From Brachynemurus nebulosus (taxonomy: Eukaryota; Arthropoda; Insecta; Neuroptera; Myrmeleontidae): a stretch of 64,000 nt of DNA. This document shows, one piece after another, positions 30,891 to 42,879 of this stretch. Both the position numbers and the translations under genes were made by a program. Below the pieces are notes generated by a model, which saw only the letters and a program-made list of their open reading frames with translations, did no database searches and had not been told where the DNA came from. The stretch's first letter is position 1; the number at the start of each line of letters is the position of its first letter. The stretch lies in contig JAPWDM010000008.1 in assembly GCA_035578155.1 (NCBI GenBank), positions 1,374,001 through 1,438,000 of the forward strand, read 5' to 3'.

Positions 30891-33800
30891 ATGCCAAAAA
30901 AGTGTATGTTTTGTGGCGTAACAGAAAGAAAATTGCACTATTTTCCGGCTAATGAGAATAGGTAATTATATTTCTTTTTTAATTTTTTTTTTATAATTTT
31001 AAAATATAGGTACATATTTTTTCATTGCATTTTTTTTAAGTTTCTTACTCCCGGATTATAACCAACGTTAAACTAATTTTTATGTATTCTAATAAATTTT
31101 GAAATTTGAAACTTAAAAATCCAAACAATGGTTCCTATACTTATAAATTTAATCATAGCTGGAATGATATAATAGTACAATTACATTTGGAATGAACATA
31201 TTCATATCTAACAAATTTTCTGTATATTTTAACAAAAAAAATTTAAAGTATTTCTTGTGCACTTACATTTAACTAAATAAAAATAAAAAAATATATGAAT
31301 TTGTAAAATAAAAGATAATGATGAATATAAAAATTTTTATAATATTAAATAAAACCAGCATAAAGTTAACTAATAATATTAAATCCCAATTTGTTACAAA
31401 AACAGTTTACACTTTTTATATTGCAATTAATTAATATAATTTTTATTGTAGATGCAAAAAGTGGTTGGCTGCAGTGGGTAAGGAAGATGTTTGCATTAAA
31501 TATGCCCGGAATCACTTTTTTTTATGTTGCAAACATTTTGAAAAGAAATTTTATAATTCATATGTTAACAAAATTCTCTTTCCTTGGGCTGTTCCCACCC
31601 TCTTCTTAACATCAGCTGCGAATAATCCTGTTCCGCCAATGTCAGCTCCTTCAACTTCATCAATTTCTGACCGTCCTGCCACTCCGATTAACTCGACTTT
31701 AGACTTTTCACCATTTCCATCAACTTCAGAGCTTTCACAATTTCTATCAACTTCCGAACGTCCTTCCTCGCCGATACCAGTAACTTCTGAACATCCTTCG
31801 TCACCAGAGCCATCAACTTCTAAACATCCTTCGTCACCAGTGCCATCAACTTCCATGCGTTCTATCTCCTCTACTTCTGACATGGCTATTAACCATCCTG
31901 ATTTTCCCAATACTTCCGAAATCGTATTGCAAAAATTCATAATTAAAAAGTCCAAAGAAGTGAAAATGAATATAAGAAAATTTAAAAACAAAATCAACAA
32001 GATGAAGAAGTCAGTTAAAAAAAAGAAAGAAACCATAAAAAAATTAACATCAATAGATTCAAATCCAGTGGTTACTGATCTTTTTAGCGGGTTGTCGAAT
32101 TTGGCGAAGCATTTAGTAATGTCCCAGTTGAAAAACTCGAAGAGAAAAATCCATGGGTGGCGTTGGTCATCTAGTGACAAAGCAGCAGCTCTATCTTTAC
32201 TTAAACGTTCTCCAAAATGCTACTATCTTTTAAGAAAAATTTTGCCATTTCCTTCCCGTAAGACCCTCCAGAGCTTTTTAAATCGTATTTCATTTTCCCC
32301 AGGTATAGATCCTATCTTTTTAAAACAATTATCTAAATCAATATTTCAATTACCCGAAAAAGATAGAGTATGCTGCCTTGTTTTTGACGAAATGGCCATC
32401 AAATCTCATCTGCATTATAATACCGCTAGTGATATCATAGAAGGTTTCGAAGATCTGGGAAATGGATGTCGAAACAATAACGTGGCATCGAGTGCCCTAG
32501 TTTTTATGGCCCAAGGCATCCATAGGCGATGGAAACAGCCAGTTGCATATTATTTTAGTCAAAGGAATGTAAGTGGAGTGCAGTTAGCTCAAATTATCTG
32601 TGAAGTTATCGAAGCTCTAAATTCTATTAATTTAGAAATTATTGCAACCATTTGCGACATGGGCGCAGGAAATATGAAAGCTTTACAGATTTTAGGTGCT
32701 ACCACTTCAAACCCGAAGTTTTCATATAAAGGTAAAACTATATACACCATTTGCGATCCTCCTCATCTCCTTAAATGTACACGTAATAATTTTAAAAAAT
32801 ATAACGTTGAGTTAAGTGTTAAAATGGGAGATAAGGAGTATAGAGATATTGCTGAGTGGGGTGACATTTTACATTTCTATGAATATGATAGGGCAACTCC
32901 TTTGACTCGAATGGTAGACAAATTGACACCAGACCATTTAAATCCTACGTTAAAAAGCGGAATGAAAGTATCACTAGCGGCACAAGTAATGAGCAGAGGA
33001 GTTGGAGTTGGAATTGCTGTTGCTGTTCGACACGGTGAGTTATTTAATATTTCAAACATAATGATTGCATTTGCCCACAAAAAAATTTTTACACCAGGAA
33101 AATAATTTTAAAATTTGCTAGCTTGTTTATTTTATTAAAGCTAATCACGAAACATTTTTCGTTTTATGCCGAAAAATGGTTTAAGGTAGCAAAAGTCACT
33201 TTTGAAAATTTAAATTTTTTCAATTTCGGTAAATATCTCGGAAATATTAAAAGATACAATAAGTAAATACCATATAGGTACTTACAAATGATTTTTATGA
33301 TCTCTACATCGCTTTACATTATAATTTATAAAAAAAAAGTCAAGTTGTAAAATAATTAGGGTTTCATCCCACCTGAAAATATTAAATATATCGAGTATTT
33401 TTTGCTAAATATGGGAGTCGTATGCTATCGAGAATTATTCACTAATATATTTTGCACAAGGCATAAATAAATATTTTGGTAATTATAATTTGAGTAAATT
33501 TACAATTGTTTGATTTGAAAATCGGTAGAAATGTGTGCAAAGAATTTTGTATTTATTTAATTACCATCTAATTTCTAACACTTCTTTCACTGTTTCCGAA
33601 ATATTAATTTAATTGAAAACACTTAAAATTTTCAAGGCCAAATTTCACTAAGTATTTCAGTAAATTTTCAATTTTTTTTTTTTTTTTTTTTTTTTTGAAT
33701 TTACCGAATGAAGATTTCTTGTCAGTACTAATTAAATTACTTGAAAGTTGTCGCTATGTACAAAATAGTCGTACTTCACAACTAGCGAGTTCAAGAAAAA

Positions 33801-35031
33801 TTTTCAGCAATTTATGTAAATTTGAATATATGCAAAACTGATGGAAAAAGTATTTTAATTGATTTTATTAGCACAATCAATTCTCTTTCTACCAAAAATA
33901 TTTATCGTTAATAAAATGCTAAAATTATTTAATTTTTTTTTTTTAGGTGAATTGCCAGTTCGGGCGCTTGCGACTGGGACATTTATACTAGAAGTTGATA
34001 GCCTATTCGACAGCCTTAACGGAGGTATTCAGTATCCTCCTGATAATAAGGATTTACTTGGTCGCCTTACTAACACTTCAAGGCACATCTCGTTTTGGCA
34101 AGAAATGCTGCCAAAAATAGATTCATGGAAATTTATAAGAAATGAACTATCTCACATTCGACCTAAGTCCCAAGATGGTTGGATAACAACAATAAATGCG
34201 ATGATGGGCATTTGGCAGAGTTTATCAGAACGAGGATTTGAATACCTTCGAACAAAAGATTTTAATCAGGACCCACTGGAAAATCTTTTTGGTGGTATTC
34301 GTTCTGGTTGTGGGAGTAACATAAATCCGACAATATCCCAGTTCATCGGATCTTTTAAGACCCAAGTTATTAATGGGTTAGTTAATGAAAGTTTTAAAGG
34401 GAATTGTCAAGATGACGGGAGGGATATTTTAAATTCTTTACATACCTTTTTAGATATAGATCCGATACCTGAAATAGATACTCACGAAAAGGTTACTAGT
34501 GATACCGATAGAAGCACAGGAAGGATTACGTCTGAAATTGTTGCTAATATAGCGCAAGCTGTAAAACGTGGCGATTTCGAAATCCTTTCTGTAGTTTCTC
34601 TTAGTGCATTTGTTTGCAAACAAGTCTTGCGTAATAACTGTGAGCAATGTAAAAATGCACTTGTTGGTGATGCTTCGTTACCATGTAATGAATTTATATT
34701 TTATAAAACCGAGGATCCTTCTAAGTGCATTTTGCCATCCGAAAACTTAGTTATTTGCGTCGGTCATGCTTGCAACATATTTGATAAACATATAGACCAA
34801 TGTAGGCATATGACCGACGTAAAAAAAAAGCTCACAGAAATTATGCAAGATTATGTCGACTTTTCTTGGGTACAATGTGAAGATCATCGGATCTCTATAA
34901 AAAAAGGTATTTTAGATTTAATTTGTATCATAAGCCTGGAGAAATATTGTAATTCCTATAACCAGAACAAAAAGGATTCTTCTTTTAGACTGAGTACTAG
35001 AACAAAATTGAGAATTTTGCAGCATATATAA
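30891..35031 (+). CDS. P-element/THAP9-type transposase, three exons, intact
   Basis: Exons 30891-30961, 31452-33034 and 33947-35031 join in phase into 912 codons with consensus splice sites (AG|GTAATT, TTGTAG, ACG|GTGAGT, TTTTTAG). Residues 1-75 are a C2CH THAP DNA-binding domain: C5, C8, W28, C49, H52 and the AVPTLF end motif at 70-75. Residues 80-165 are Ser/Thr/Pro-rich, with an imperfect 11-residue repeat. A lysine-rich coiled-coil-like segment lies near 188-222. A transposase RNase-H-like core follows: D336 in VFDEM, D426 in CDMG, D459 in CDPPHLL, and D660/E663 in NQDPLENLFG, the spacing expected for the last acidic pair of P-element transposases. There is no stop or frameshift. It could be an active P-like element or a domesticated THAP9-like gene; no terminal repeats were found around it. 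Confidence 0.88.
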
Positions 35032-35049
35032 ATCTAGTCATTATATATA

Positions 35050-35370
35050 CAGGGTGGAAACAGATTTATCGAACATAGGGCAAATATAATAGGAAATTTT
35101 TCCTAAGATCAGTGTGATCTATAATCCCTCTGACCAATCATATTTTGTCTTTAAATCGTATTATTATAGATACAAAATATTTTGATATTTGTCAAATTAA
35201 ATTTAAAATCACCAAACAGCAAATGTCAAGCTGATTTTGTCTACGGTAATATGATAATGATCCGGAATAAATTTATAACTATGAAAATACTGTAAACCCA
35301 TGGTAACATGACCTAACGAAAAATTTTCCATTGTATTTGACTCATGTTCGATAAATATGTTTCCACCCTG
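35050..35370. mobile_element. TA-inserting MITE just after the THAP gene
   Basis: Inverted ends CAGGGTGGAAACAGATTTAT and CAGGGTGGAAACATATTTAT, flanked by TA at 35048-35049 and 35371-35372. 321 bp, non-coding. It begins 19 bases after the THAP stop and may affect its polyadenylation. Confidence 0.75.
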
Positions 35371-35941
35371 TATATATTTTTTATAGTCTAAATAGGTCCC
35401 GTATATTTCTGTTGTTACTTTTCTTAATTAAGTATAAATTAAGTACGTGTAGTTTCAATAATTTCAGAATTATTCCATAATTATAGACTGTTTTGTATTT
35501 ATTTATTAAATTATAAATGCAAAACAACGGTTGATTTCTGTACTTGCGATGTAAATGTTAAGTTTGGGAATTGTTGACAGAAAATTTCGTGTCGTTATCA
35601 CTTTAGTCAACAAAAACATGTAAAAAAATTGGTACTTTGAAGGTCCCTCAATCTAACACAAATATTTGTAGAAAAAAAGATAAATATAGTCATGGTTTCC
35701 GAAAAAAGCAGTATCCAATGATACCTTAAACGACTAAATAGAAAAGGTAAATTTGAATCCCATTTATACGTATTAAAAAACTTCTTTAGAAATGAATTTT
35801 AACTAATCATCAAAAATATATCTGTTTCCTGTGGAAAGATATTTTTCTAAAAAAAATATCCTATGCATATATGCTGTAAAATTTGAAATAGTATCTATCA
35901 TCGATGTTAATTTTTTTTTCATTTAGTGGTAAATATTCTTA

Positions 35942-36590
35942 GGGTCAAACGCACACTATGACTTTTTTCAGCTGGTCGCTTTTCAGAAAATGCTGAAAAT
36001 AGGTGATTTAAACATTTGAAAAATGAAATTTTGTAAAGTAGCTTACGTTGCTGCACTTGTACTTCGTAATCGACAAAGCCGTCACCGTGATAGTCCTCAA
36101 TACTAAATCCCTCCATTAACTGACCAGCGATCAGATATACATATATAAATGATAACTTTTATCAAATTTATAAGAATCTAATTTATAATTTCCATGTAAA
36201 TTGATTTATTGTGTTCTTATTTATGTATTTGTTTTATCTAATAATAGAGGTCTTTTTTCTACTTCAAACATGGCTTCTTTATTAGAAAGATTCTGGCCAG
36301 ATTCATCATAGAATCCAAAATCGGACATTTTGAATAAAATATTACTTTACGCGTTGTAAGTTTATTTAAGTTTAGTGAAGCAATAATCAAAAAAACTGCG
36401 TCTGAATTGCGTAGATGTGGGCATGATGTTCTATTTAAATGAGATAAAAAAAATAGAACATTTTTTCCACAACAAAAAATGCAAAAACTTCGCATTTTAT
36501 TTTTCACCGCGAAAAAAATCGTAGTGTAGTCACCTGTATGGAGTAGAATACTTTATATTTCTTGCTGAACAAAGTAGTGTGCGTCCAGCC
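35942..36590. mobile_element. TIR element with ACGCACACTA ends
   Basis: Ends GGGTCAAACGCACACTATGA and inverted GGCTGGACGCACACTACTTT, flanked by TA (35940-35941, 36591-36592). 649 bp without transposase coding. Confidence 0.65.
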
Positions 36591-38045
36591 TAAAGAGAAT
36601 TTCAAAGATTTCAACTGATTTTTTCAGCATATTTTGTTGCTTTTATTATAGTTTTCTTAGGCTTTTTAAACTTTCTTTATTTTAAAGTTTTTATTTCATT
36701 GAATTGCAGTTCTATCTTTGTACATCATCTAGTCTTGGGAAGTCAGGTATGTATTGATATATGCTTATACTAATCTACGTCGTCTTCATTTTTGGTTGGA
36801 CCAAATATTGGTTTTTTGATCCCTGAATAATTTTGGAGCATGTCAGAAAGTACTGGTTACAAGAACAGACAAAGCTTTTTAAAATCATTCATTATATTTG
36901 TATGTTCTATACATCTTTCACAAAATAAATTTGGTAAGTTACCATTTTATTCAAAATGAAATTTACAAAAATTTCCTAAATTTATTATTATTATTATTTT
37001 TACAATCATCGATGCTATAATGTATTTATTAAATTATTCTGTATTATGATTTTAAACAAATTCGACAAATTTTTTCAGAATATGTCTTTAAAATGTTACT
37101 TTTATGTACCTATAATATTAACTAGGCTCTGAATCAGGCTACTAAATAAACCTGTGCGGTTGTAGCTCTGTGACTGTGATTTTAAGTATAATCCTGGGTT
37201 TTGAGTTTCTGTTATTAATGTCATTAATTTATTATTATACCTTAAAATTGTAGCTACAGAACTTGAATCTTTACGAGTTTTATGTTGCCTACTTTCGTCG
37301 AGAAAAAGAAATACAAATTTAAAAAGTGTAGATACAAATAAAGGAATATTTTTCTGAAAATTTAATTTCAGGGTACATTTTAAAAAAAAGTACCTAAATA
37401 AATAAAAAATTTATATATTTGTCGTATTTGTTAGGAAAATGTTTGTAATTATGTATTAACTTTATTTTAATAAAGATGATTTTTCTTTAATATTGTGTTT
37501 CATTTCATATTTTCATTGTTGCCAAACAAAATTTCTTACATTTACAAGAAACATCTTAATTTTAAAAAATAAAATTAAAAAATTAATGGTTTTCTGCGTT
37601 TCTTGTAATTAGTAAAAAATTAAATTTGGCAAAAATTTAGGTTTCATTAATATTAATAATATTAAATCAAGTAAAGAAAGAATAATAATCGATAGATGTC
37701 TCTGATAGTAAAAGGTAAATCAGATAAAACAGTTTCCCTTTTTTAATTAAACTATAAATTCCGCCATCTATTATACTGTACATATTAATTTCTGATGCAT
37801 ACTATGGCCCCCTAGCCAACATTCTGTGCAACATCAATATTCCCTCCCCGCAGATTAAAAAAAATGAGGGCAGCAAAAATATATTTACTTCTCACTCGAT
37901 GATGTATATTGATTACTGGCGCTGGCACCAGTCTAAAGGTTCATTCATATCTACAGACCATACAGACACTGAACGTCACAGACACGTATCGTGGCCATAG
38001 ATATCAGAACGTGTATGTACCATACAATAGATGGTGTACACATCG
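36591..38045. other. Intergenic AT-rich DNA
   Basis: No gene, RNA or clear transposon end recognised over about 1.4 kb; only short A/T runs. Confidence 0.4.
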
Positions 38046-38375
38046 TACACATTGCTGGCGTTCGAAACGAAAATTTTGTTAGCATAACGTTAGCTAATTG
38101 AGCTTTTACCGTTACAAACCAGAGGGCACGCATTCAAAAATTTACATACATTATATCTTAAAACAACAATTTCTAACATGGTGACTGATTATTTTTATTC
38201 CATAATTTTTAAATGTGGCTGTACTTCAGAAATTAAGTATTTATACTGTGAAAAATCACGAAAAATAATTAACGTGCATTAATTTTTTGAATCAGAGCCC
38301 TCTGGTTTGTAACGGTAAAGGCTCAATTAGCTAACGTTACGCTAACAAAATTTTCGTTTCGAACGCCAGCATTAT
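38046..38375. mobile_element. Foldback element with about 100-bp arms
   Basis: The arms 38046-38150 and 38270-38375 are inverted copies: GCGTTCGAAACGAAAATTTT is mirrored by AAAATTTTCGTTTCGAACGC. A single arm occurs at 11325-11415. Non-coding. Confidence 0.65.
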
Positions 38376-38639
38376 CTTTTTTGAAGCAAATCGCCACATT
38401 GGTAATGGGTCATACACAATCAATGAAATAAGGAATAAGAAGTATGCCATCTAGTGACGTTGAATGGAACTTTAACGTAACTGCCCATAGGTATTCGCCA
38501 CGGGAACTGATTCTACTGCCATCTGGTGGTTAAAAATAAAATCTCTCTATGACAAGTCAATTTTAAAAAGACATAGGAAAGCAATAGGAAAGTACAAACG
38601 TAACCAACTTTTTTTTTAACATAATTGATAATAAACAAT

Positions 38640-39300
38640 TTGAAATAAATATTAATGATATTATTAAGTATTTGGGTAATTCTAAAAGACCTTTAGTTGA
38701 AGGAGAACAGGTTTATAAAGCAAATCACATTATTGCATGTGGTTTGAAAGAAACAAGAAGTTTCAGAAAAGCTCAGAATGCATACAAATAGCTGTTGTTT
38801 GTCAATCATCGTCTCAGGTGCAACAAGTGCATCAAATTGAAATGATTGATCTTATCAATAATGAGATAAATATTTCTGCAAAATGTTCTTGTATTGCGGG
38901 TGCAGCAAAATGCAAGCACATTTTTGCAACATTAGTTTTTCTTTATCGGTTGGTTCTCTGGTTTTCTCTTTATATGTACTTACATAACATAATTTTTCGT
39001 TTCTTTTTTTTCTGCTAAATAATGATAAAATTTTTCTCCATAATGATACAAATTTCTTAATTGTTATTATGAAATTCTTTCTAAACTGAACTTAATCCTA
39101 CATTTCTATCCTTTTTTTTAAAATTTATTTCTAGCAATGATATGACTGAGTTAGAAAATGGGGGAAATATAAAAAAAATAAATGTGATGAATATGCTGCT
39201 GGTATCCCTCTTACTGAAATGTGTGTCATTTTCAGGACAATAATGATGAAAGTTGTCAAGATTTAGATGACGATGAACGTAAACTTTGCTCCAAAATGTT
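38640..39300 (+). pseudogene. Broken SWIM zinc-finger protein fragment
   Basis: The first segment reads RPLVEGEQVYKANHIIACGL and stops in frame at 38789. The overlapping second frame (38737-39018) has INISAKCSCIAGAAKCKHIF, a CxC...CxH SWIM zinc-binding motif, then unrelated residues into an intron-like stretch. A later piece (near 39185-39240) reads KCDEYAAGIPLTEMCVIF in another frame. This order matches a widespread arthropod protein with a SWIM motif, often linked to transposons. Frameshifts make it non-functional. Confidence 0.65.
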
Positions 39301-39425
39301 AATCCAAGGTACTTCCTTTATTATAATTAATACAAATATAGAATAAAATATTGTATACATAGAAAGGTAAATATTCTTTTCGAGTACATTTAAATCTATA
39401 AAAATAATTACTAGAAAGAAACAAA

Positions 39426-39602
39426 TCAGATTTTAAAAAGTGTCGATGACAGATTCGCATTCTTGATAGCATACTGCATTTTTAAGGCTTTTAACCATTT
39501 TTGCTTTAATTTTTCATCACTGGGAAATTTATGAATGCCGTCTTTTTTACATTGTGGTATATTACATAATTTAAGTAAATTCTTTTTATTTATTTCACTC
39601 AT
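39426..39602 (-). pseudogene. N-terminal half of a THAP domain
   Basis: A 58-codon minus-strand frame begins MSEINKKNLLKLCNIPQC and continues KFPSDEKLKQKWLKALK. That is C-x4-C plus the proline and the tryptophan of a THAP zinc finger. The second half (C-x2-H and AVPTxF) is absent. It may be a first exon whose partner is lost, since the frame ends shortly after the expected exon boundary. It is a different sequence from the THAP domain at 30891. Confidence 0.65.
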
Positions 39603-39925
39603 CGTTACAAATCACGATAAACGATTGTCACAGGCCATGTATAAATACAACTTGTCATAGATAGCTTTTATTTTTAACCACCAGACGACACTAGAATCAG
39701 TTCCCGTGGCGAATATGTATTTAGGTATTTTTGTACATCAAAATTCATGAAAAAATAACGTTCGTGATGACTTTTTTTGTCACTAAAGTGAAAAAAAATC
39801 ACGAATTTTGACGTAGAAACGTACCTACATATTTATATCTATGAGCAGTTACGTTAAAGTTCCACTCAACGTCACTAGATGGCATACTTCTTATTCCTTA
39901 TTTCATTGATTGTGTATGACCCATA

Positions 39926-40140
39926 AACACCACGTTAACACCTTTCATAACCTATAAAGTGTCAGTGGTAATAAATATTTTTTAATTTGTATACGATTTT
40001 TGTTGTAATTTGAGACTATTTATTAATAAATATTCTAACAATATTTATAGCAACAAATATAACATCAGTAAATATAGAAAAATTTTAAATTAAACCTTGT
40101 TTAACCGCCATATTGGTCAACACTTTAACCCTTTTTTTGG
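39926..40140. other. Intergenic AT-rich DNA
   Basis: Nothing recognised. Confidence 0.35.
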
Positions 40141-40149
40141 CTTCATTTT

Positions 40150-40640
40150 CATAAATACAGTGAATATATGTACTCCCCACGGAGTAATGGAGACACAGCA
40201 ACTATCTCTATCATGAAATCTGCAGTGTGTATTTTTGTGTACCTAAGGCTACTAAGCAGTTACTCGCTCAGTGGCCCTCACCGAGTGTAGGTCAGTCAAA
40301 CAACAATGGATTTGGTTGTTATGTTGGTTGTGTTGACATTGTTGCATTCGGACACATAGTTTTGTGGTATTACACATTCGTATGCGAGTAAGGTCACGTG
40401 ACTGCCACCCCTATCTTAGATTACACACACATACACAGTTTAGTGCGTCAATACAAAGTAAACACCGTGCACGTATATAACATATTTTCTATCTCTTACT
40501 GGTTACATTGATTCCAGTAGTGGAGAGATACGTATTGTAACTCTGTCCTCTGTGTGTACTCCCTCTATCACTTCGATACTCAAATATCGTGGCAGACACG
40601 ACAAATATTGTACCCTCGTCCGAATAGCCAACATAAATTT
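40150..40640. mobile_element. Repeat family 'D' copy
   Basis: Shares CTGCAGT...CTACTAAGCAGT, TGCACGTATATAACATATTT and GGTTACATTGATTCCAGTAG with 14140-14850. Its outer ends (ACTCCC...GAGAC and GTGTGTACTCCCTC) may be terminal sequence. The end of the palindromic element (CCGAATAGCCAACATAAATT) abuts near 40620. Confidence 0.5.
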
Positions 40641-41575
40641 TAAAAAATGATGTAGAATTGTAAAAATCATTTAAAAGTAATTCAGAATTACTGACTATAC
40701 GTGTCATAAGAATTTCTATATGTAATAAAAGTGGTATTTTGCAAAGTAAAGTGTTTTTATTTACTAATATCAAATATGGAATACCATAAAGTAACGCTCA
40801 AATCTATTAAATTTAACTACTTTTGTCTGCCTGAGCTAGATATAATATATATATAATTTCATTGGTCTGTGTACTGCATTAACTTTACTGTGGGCAAATT
40901 AAACCTTTATCTACATGTTTGAGTTTGTTTATTATTTTAAATAAGTAGTTCATTCACTAGCAACGCTATTTAAGTAATTCCGCTTACTAATTGGTTTAAA
41001 AGCAGAAATATAAGTATTTTTATTCCCTTCGGACTAGAAATGACACTTTACTCCCTAATACGAGGGCCCCGAGTATGTATTTTAGACCTGAAATTGCAAG
41101 AAAATATTCTTTCAACGTATCACATACAATTTTTACAAAATAAAAAAGGAAAAAGTAAAAAAAAAAAATAATAAAAATTTTTGAATTTTAACTATGATTT
41201 TTATTACTATATTATTATTTATTGTTACAGTTAAACCTTTCTTTGTGCCGTTTTTTAAAAAAATGGCCATTAAAGTGCATAATGTGAAACAAAATCAAGA
41301 GACAGTAAGAAACTTAAACATTTACTATAATAACTTTCTTTGATATAAATGCTTTTTAATGGTTTTTTAAGCATTTAATCAGTACATTACATAAGAACAT
41401 GTTATTGCATCATTTAATTTTTTCACAGATGTATTTTTCAAAATTTTTATATTATAAAAATGGAATAAAATGTTCGCAGATGTAAATTAATGCTTTATCT
41501 TGTTTAGAAAAGCAACATCCATTGAAACTGTGAGGTTTTGAGCGTTTTGAGTTATGTATTTTCGATGAAAGTTTT
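40641..41575. other. Intergenic AT-rich DNA
   Basis: No gene or repeat recognised. Confidence 0.35.
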
Positions 41576-41710
41576 TTATATGCGGTCCCGATCCACCGCA
41601 TAAAAAAAGTTTCTTTTACAATCTGGACCGAACTAAACTTTTTATGGCTATTTATGATATTTTTGAATATATTTTTTTATGCGGTCCCGATTCACCGCAT
41701 AAAAAAAGGT
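41576..41710. repeat. Two copies of a small hairpin downstream of a zinc-finger gene
   Basis: TATGCGGTCCCGATCCACCG at 41580 and the near-identical TATGCGGTCCCGATTCACCG at 41680 each fold (ATGCGGT with ACCGCAT). Both are followed by CATAAAAAAAG. They lie 24-154 bases past the stop of the gene at 41734 and would be in its 3' UTR. Confidence 0.6.
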
Positions 41711-41733
41711 TCAGCTGTATTAATTATTTATTT

Positions 41734-42732
41734 TTATAAAATATGACATTTTTTTACGTGTGTTTTCAAATTACTTGATTGAGAAAATGTTTTAAAACAT
41801 GTGCTACATTTGAATGGTTTCTCGCCTGCATGCATTCTCTCATGTTTCTTTAAATTACTTGCGTAAGAAAATGTTTTAAAACATGTATCACATTTAAATG
41901 GTTTCTCTCCCGTGTGTATCCTTTCGTGCTCCTTTAAATCAAACGAACGAGCGAATCCTTCACTACATGTATCACATTTGAACGGTTTTTCACCTGTATG
42001 TATTTTTTCATGTGATTTCAAACGATATTGTAGAGAAAATGTTTTAAAACATGTGTTACATTTGAACAATTTTTCTCTTGTGTGTATTTTTTCGTGTGAT
42101 TTCAAATGATGTGGTAGGGAAAATGTTTTAAAACATGTGCTACATTTGAATGGTTTTTTGCCTGTATGTAATCGTTCATGTTTTTTTAAATTACTTGAAT
42201 GAGAAAATGTTTTAAAACATATGTTACATTTGAATGGTTTTTCTTCCGCATGTATTATTTCATGTGTTTTTAAATTACTTGACTGGGAAAATGTTTTAAA
42301 ACATGTGCGACACTTGAATGGTTTTTCTCCGGTATGTATTATTTCATGTCGTTTCAAATTGCCCAAAGTGGAAAATGTTTGAAAACATATATCACATTTG
42401 AATGGTTTTTCTTCTGCAACTTTTTTCAAATGGATGGACGTAAATGGTTTTTCACTATTAAAATCATTTTTACAACTTTCACCGAAGAAAACACTGTTTT
42501 CTTTTAACATATTATTATTTTCTTCATCATTTTTTTCTAATTTAATTTCGGTAAGTACATTTTCTGAATTTGTTAAGTCGTTAGTACTATTTTCTTCTAG
42601 TTCCAACTTTATTTCATTTCCATAATATAAAGGATCGGATAATTCCGTTTTTGTTATACTGTCTACAACTACATTCTGTAAATTTTCCTCCTTTTTTATT
42701 TTAACAGTTGATCCTGTATTTTCCATTTCCAT
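41734..42732 (-). CDS. C2H2 zinc-finger protein with eight fingers, divergent family member
   Basis: 332 residues. Two in-frame ATGs lie close together (42732 and 42726); the second gives MENTGSTVK, matching family starts. The N-terminal region is shorter but keeps [14 protein letters not shown] and IKLEKNDE. Eight complete fingers follow, all with zinc ligands; finger 6 (CDTCSEGFARSFDLKEH) is unusual for the family. The tail is THVKKCHIL. The gene is separated from the main array by the THAP locus and transposons. No frameshift. Expected to be a nuclear DNA-binding protein; target unknown. Confidence 0.9.
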   Translation of the reverse strand: MEMENTGSTVKIKKEENLQNVVVDSITKTELSDPLYYGNEIKLELEENSTNDLTNSENVLTEIKLEKNDEENNNMLKENSVFFGESCKNDFNSEKPFTSIHLKKVAEEKPFKCDICFQTFSTLGNLKRHEIIHTGEKPFKCRTCFKTFSQSSNLKTHEIIHAEEKPFKCNICFKTFSHSSNLKKHERLHTGKKPFKCSTCFKTFSLPHHLKSHEKIHTREKLFKCNTCFKTFSLQYRLKSHEKIHTGEKPFKCDTCSEGFARSFDLKEHERIHTGEKPFKCDTCFKTFSYASNLKKHERMHAGEKPFKCSTCFKTFSQSSNLKTHVKKCHIL

Positions 42733-42739
42733 TGTTCGC

Positions 42740-42870
42740 CGAAAATTTAATTCTATCGTTCGCAGACTTTGACAATTATCAAGTTTGAACGTTTTACGGT
42801 TTAGGGTGTTTCTTGTTTAGTCACAAATTATGTTGGAAGCCCTGATATTAGTATTCATAAAATCACAGAA
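42740..42870 (-). promoter_or_regulatory. 5' flank of zinc-finger gene, duplicated at 43722
   Basis: It contains the family block TTTGACAATTATCAAGTTTGAACG. The distal part (TTTAGGGTGTTTCTTGTTTA, CACAAATTATGTTGGAAGC) recurs at 43740-43790, beyond a 'D' repeat. Confidence 0.45.
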
Positions 42871-42879
42871 CATCAGAAG

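Larger units (their letters stand above)
38404..39925. mobile_element. DNA transposon with long TIRs carrying SWIM and THAP fragments
   Basis: Terminal inverted repeats of about 160 bp: GGTCATACACAATCAATGAA near 38412 is mirrored near 39915, and GCCATCTAGTGACGTTGA and CATCTGGTGGTTAAAAATAA have mirror copies. Between them lie broken coding pieces on both strands (see 38640-39300 and 39426-39602). Probably a degenerate element of unknown superfamily. Confidence 0.65.

Noticed and set aside
31551..32180. 209-codon minus-strand frame
   Set aside because: Antisense to exon 2 of the THAP transposase, which has clear domain evidence.
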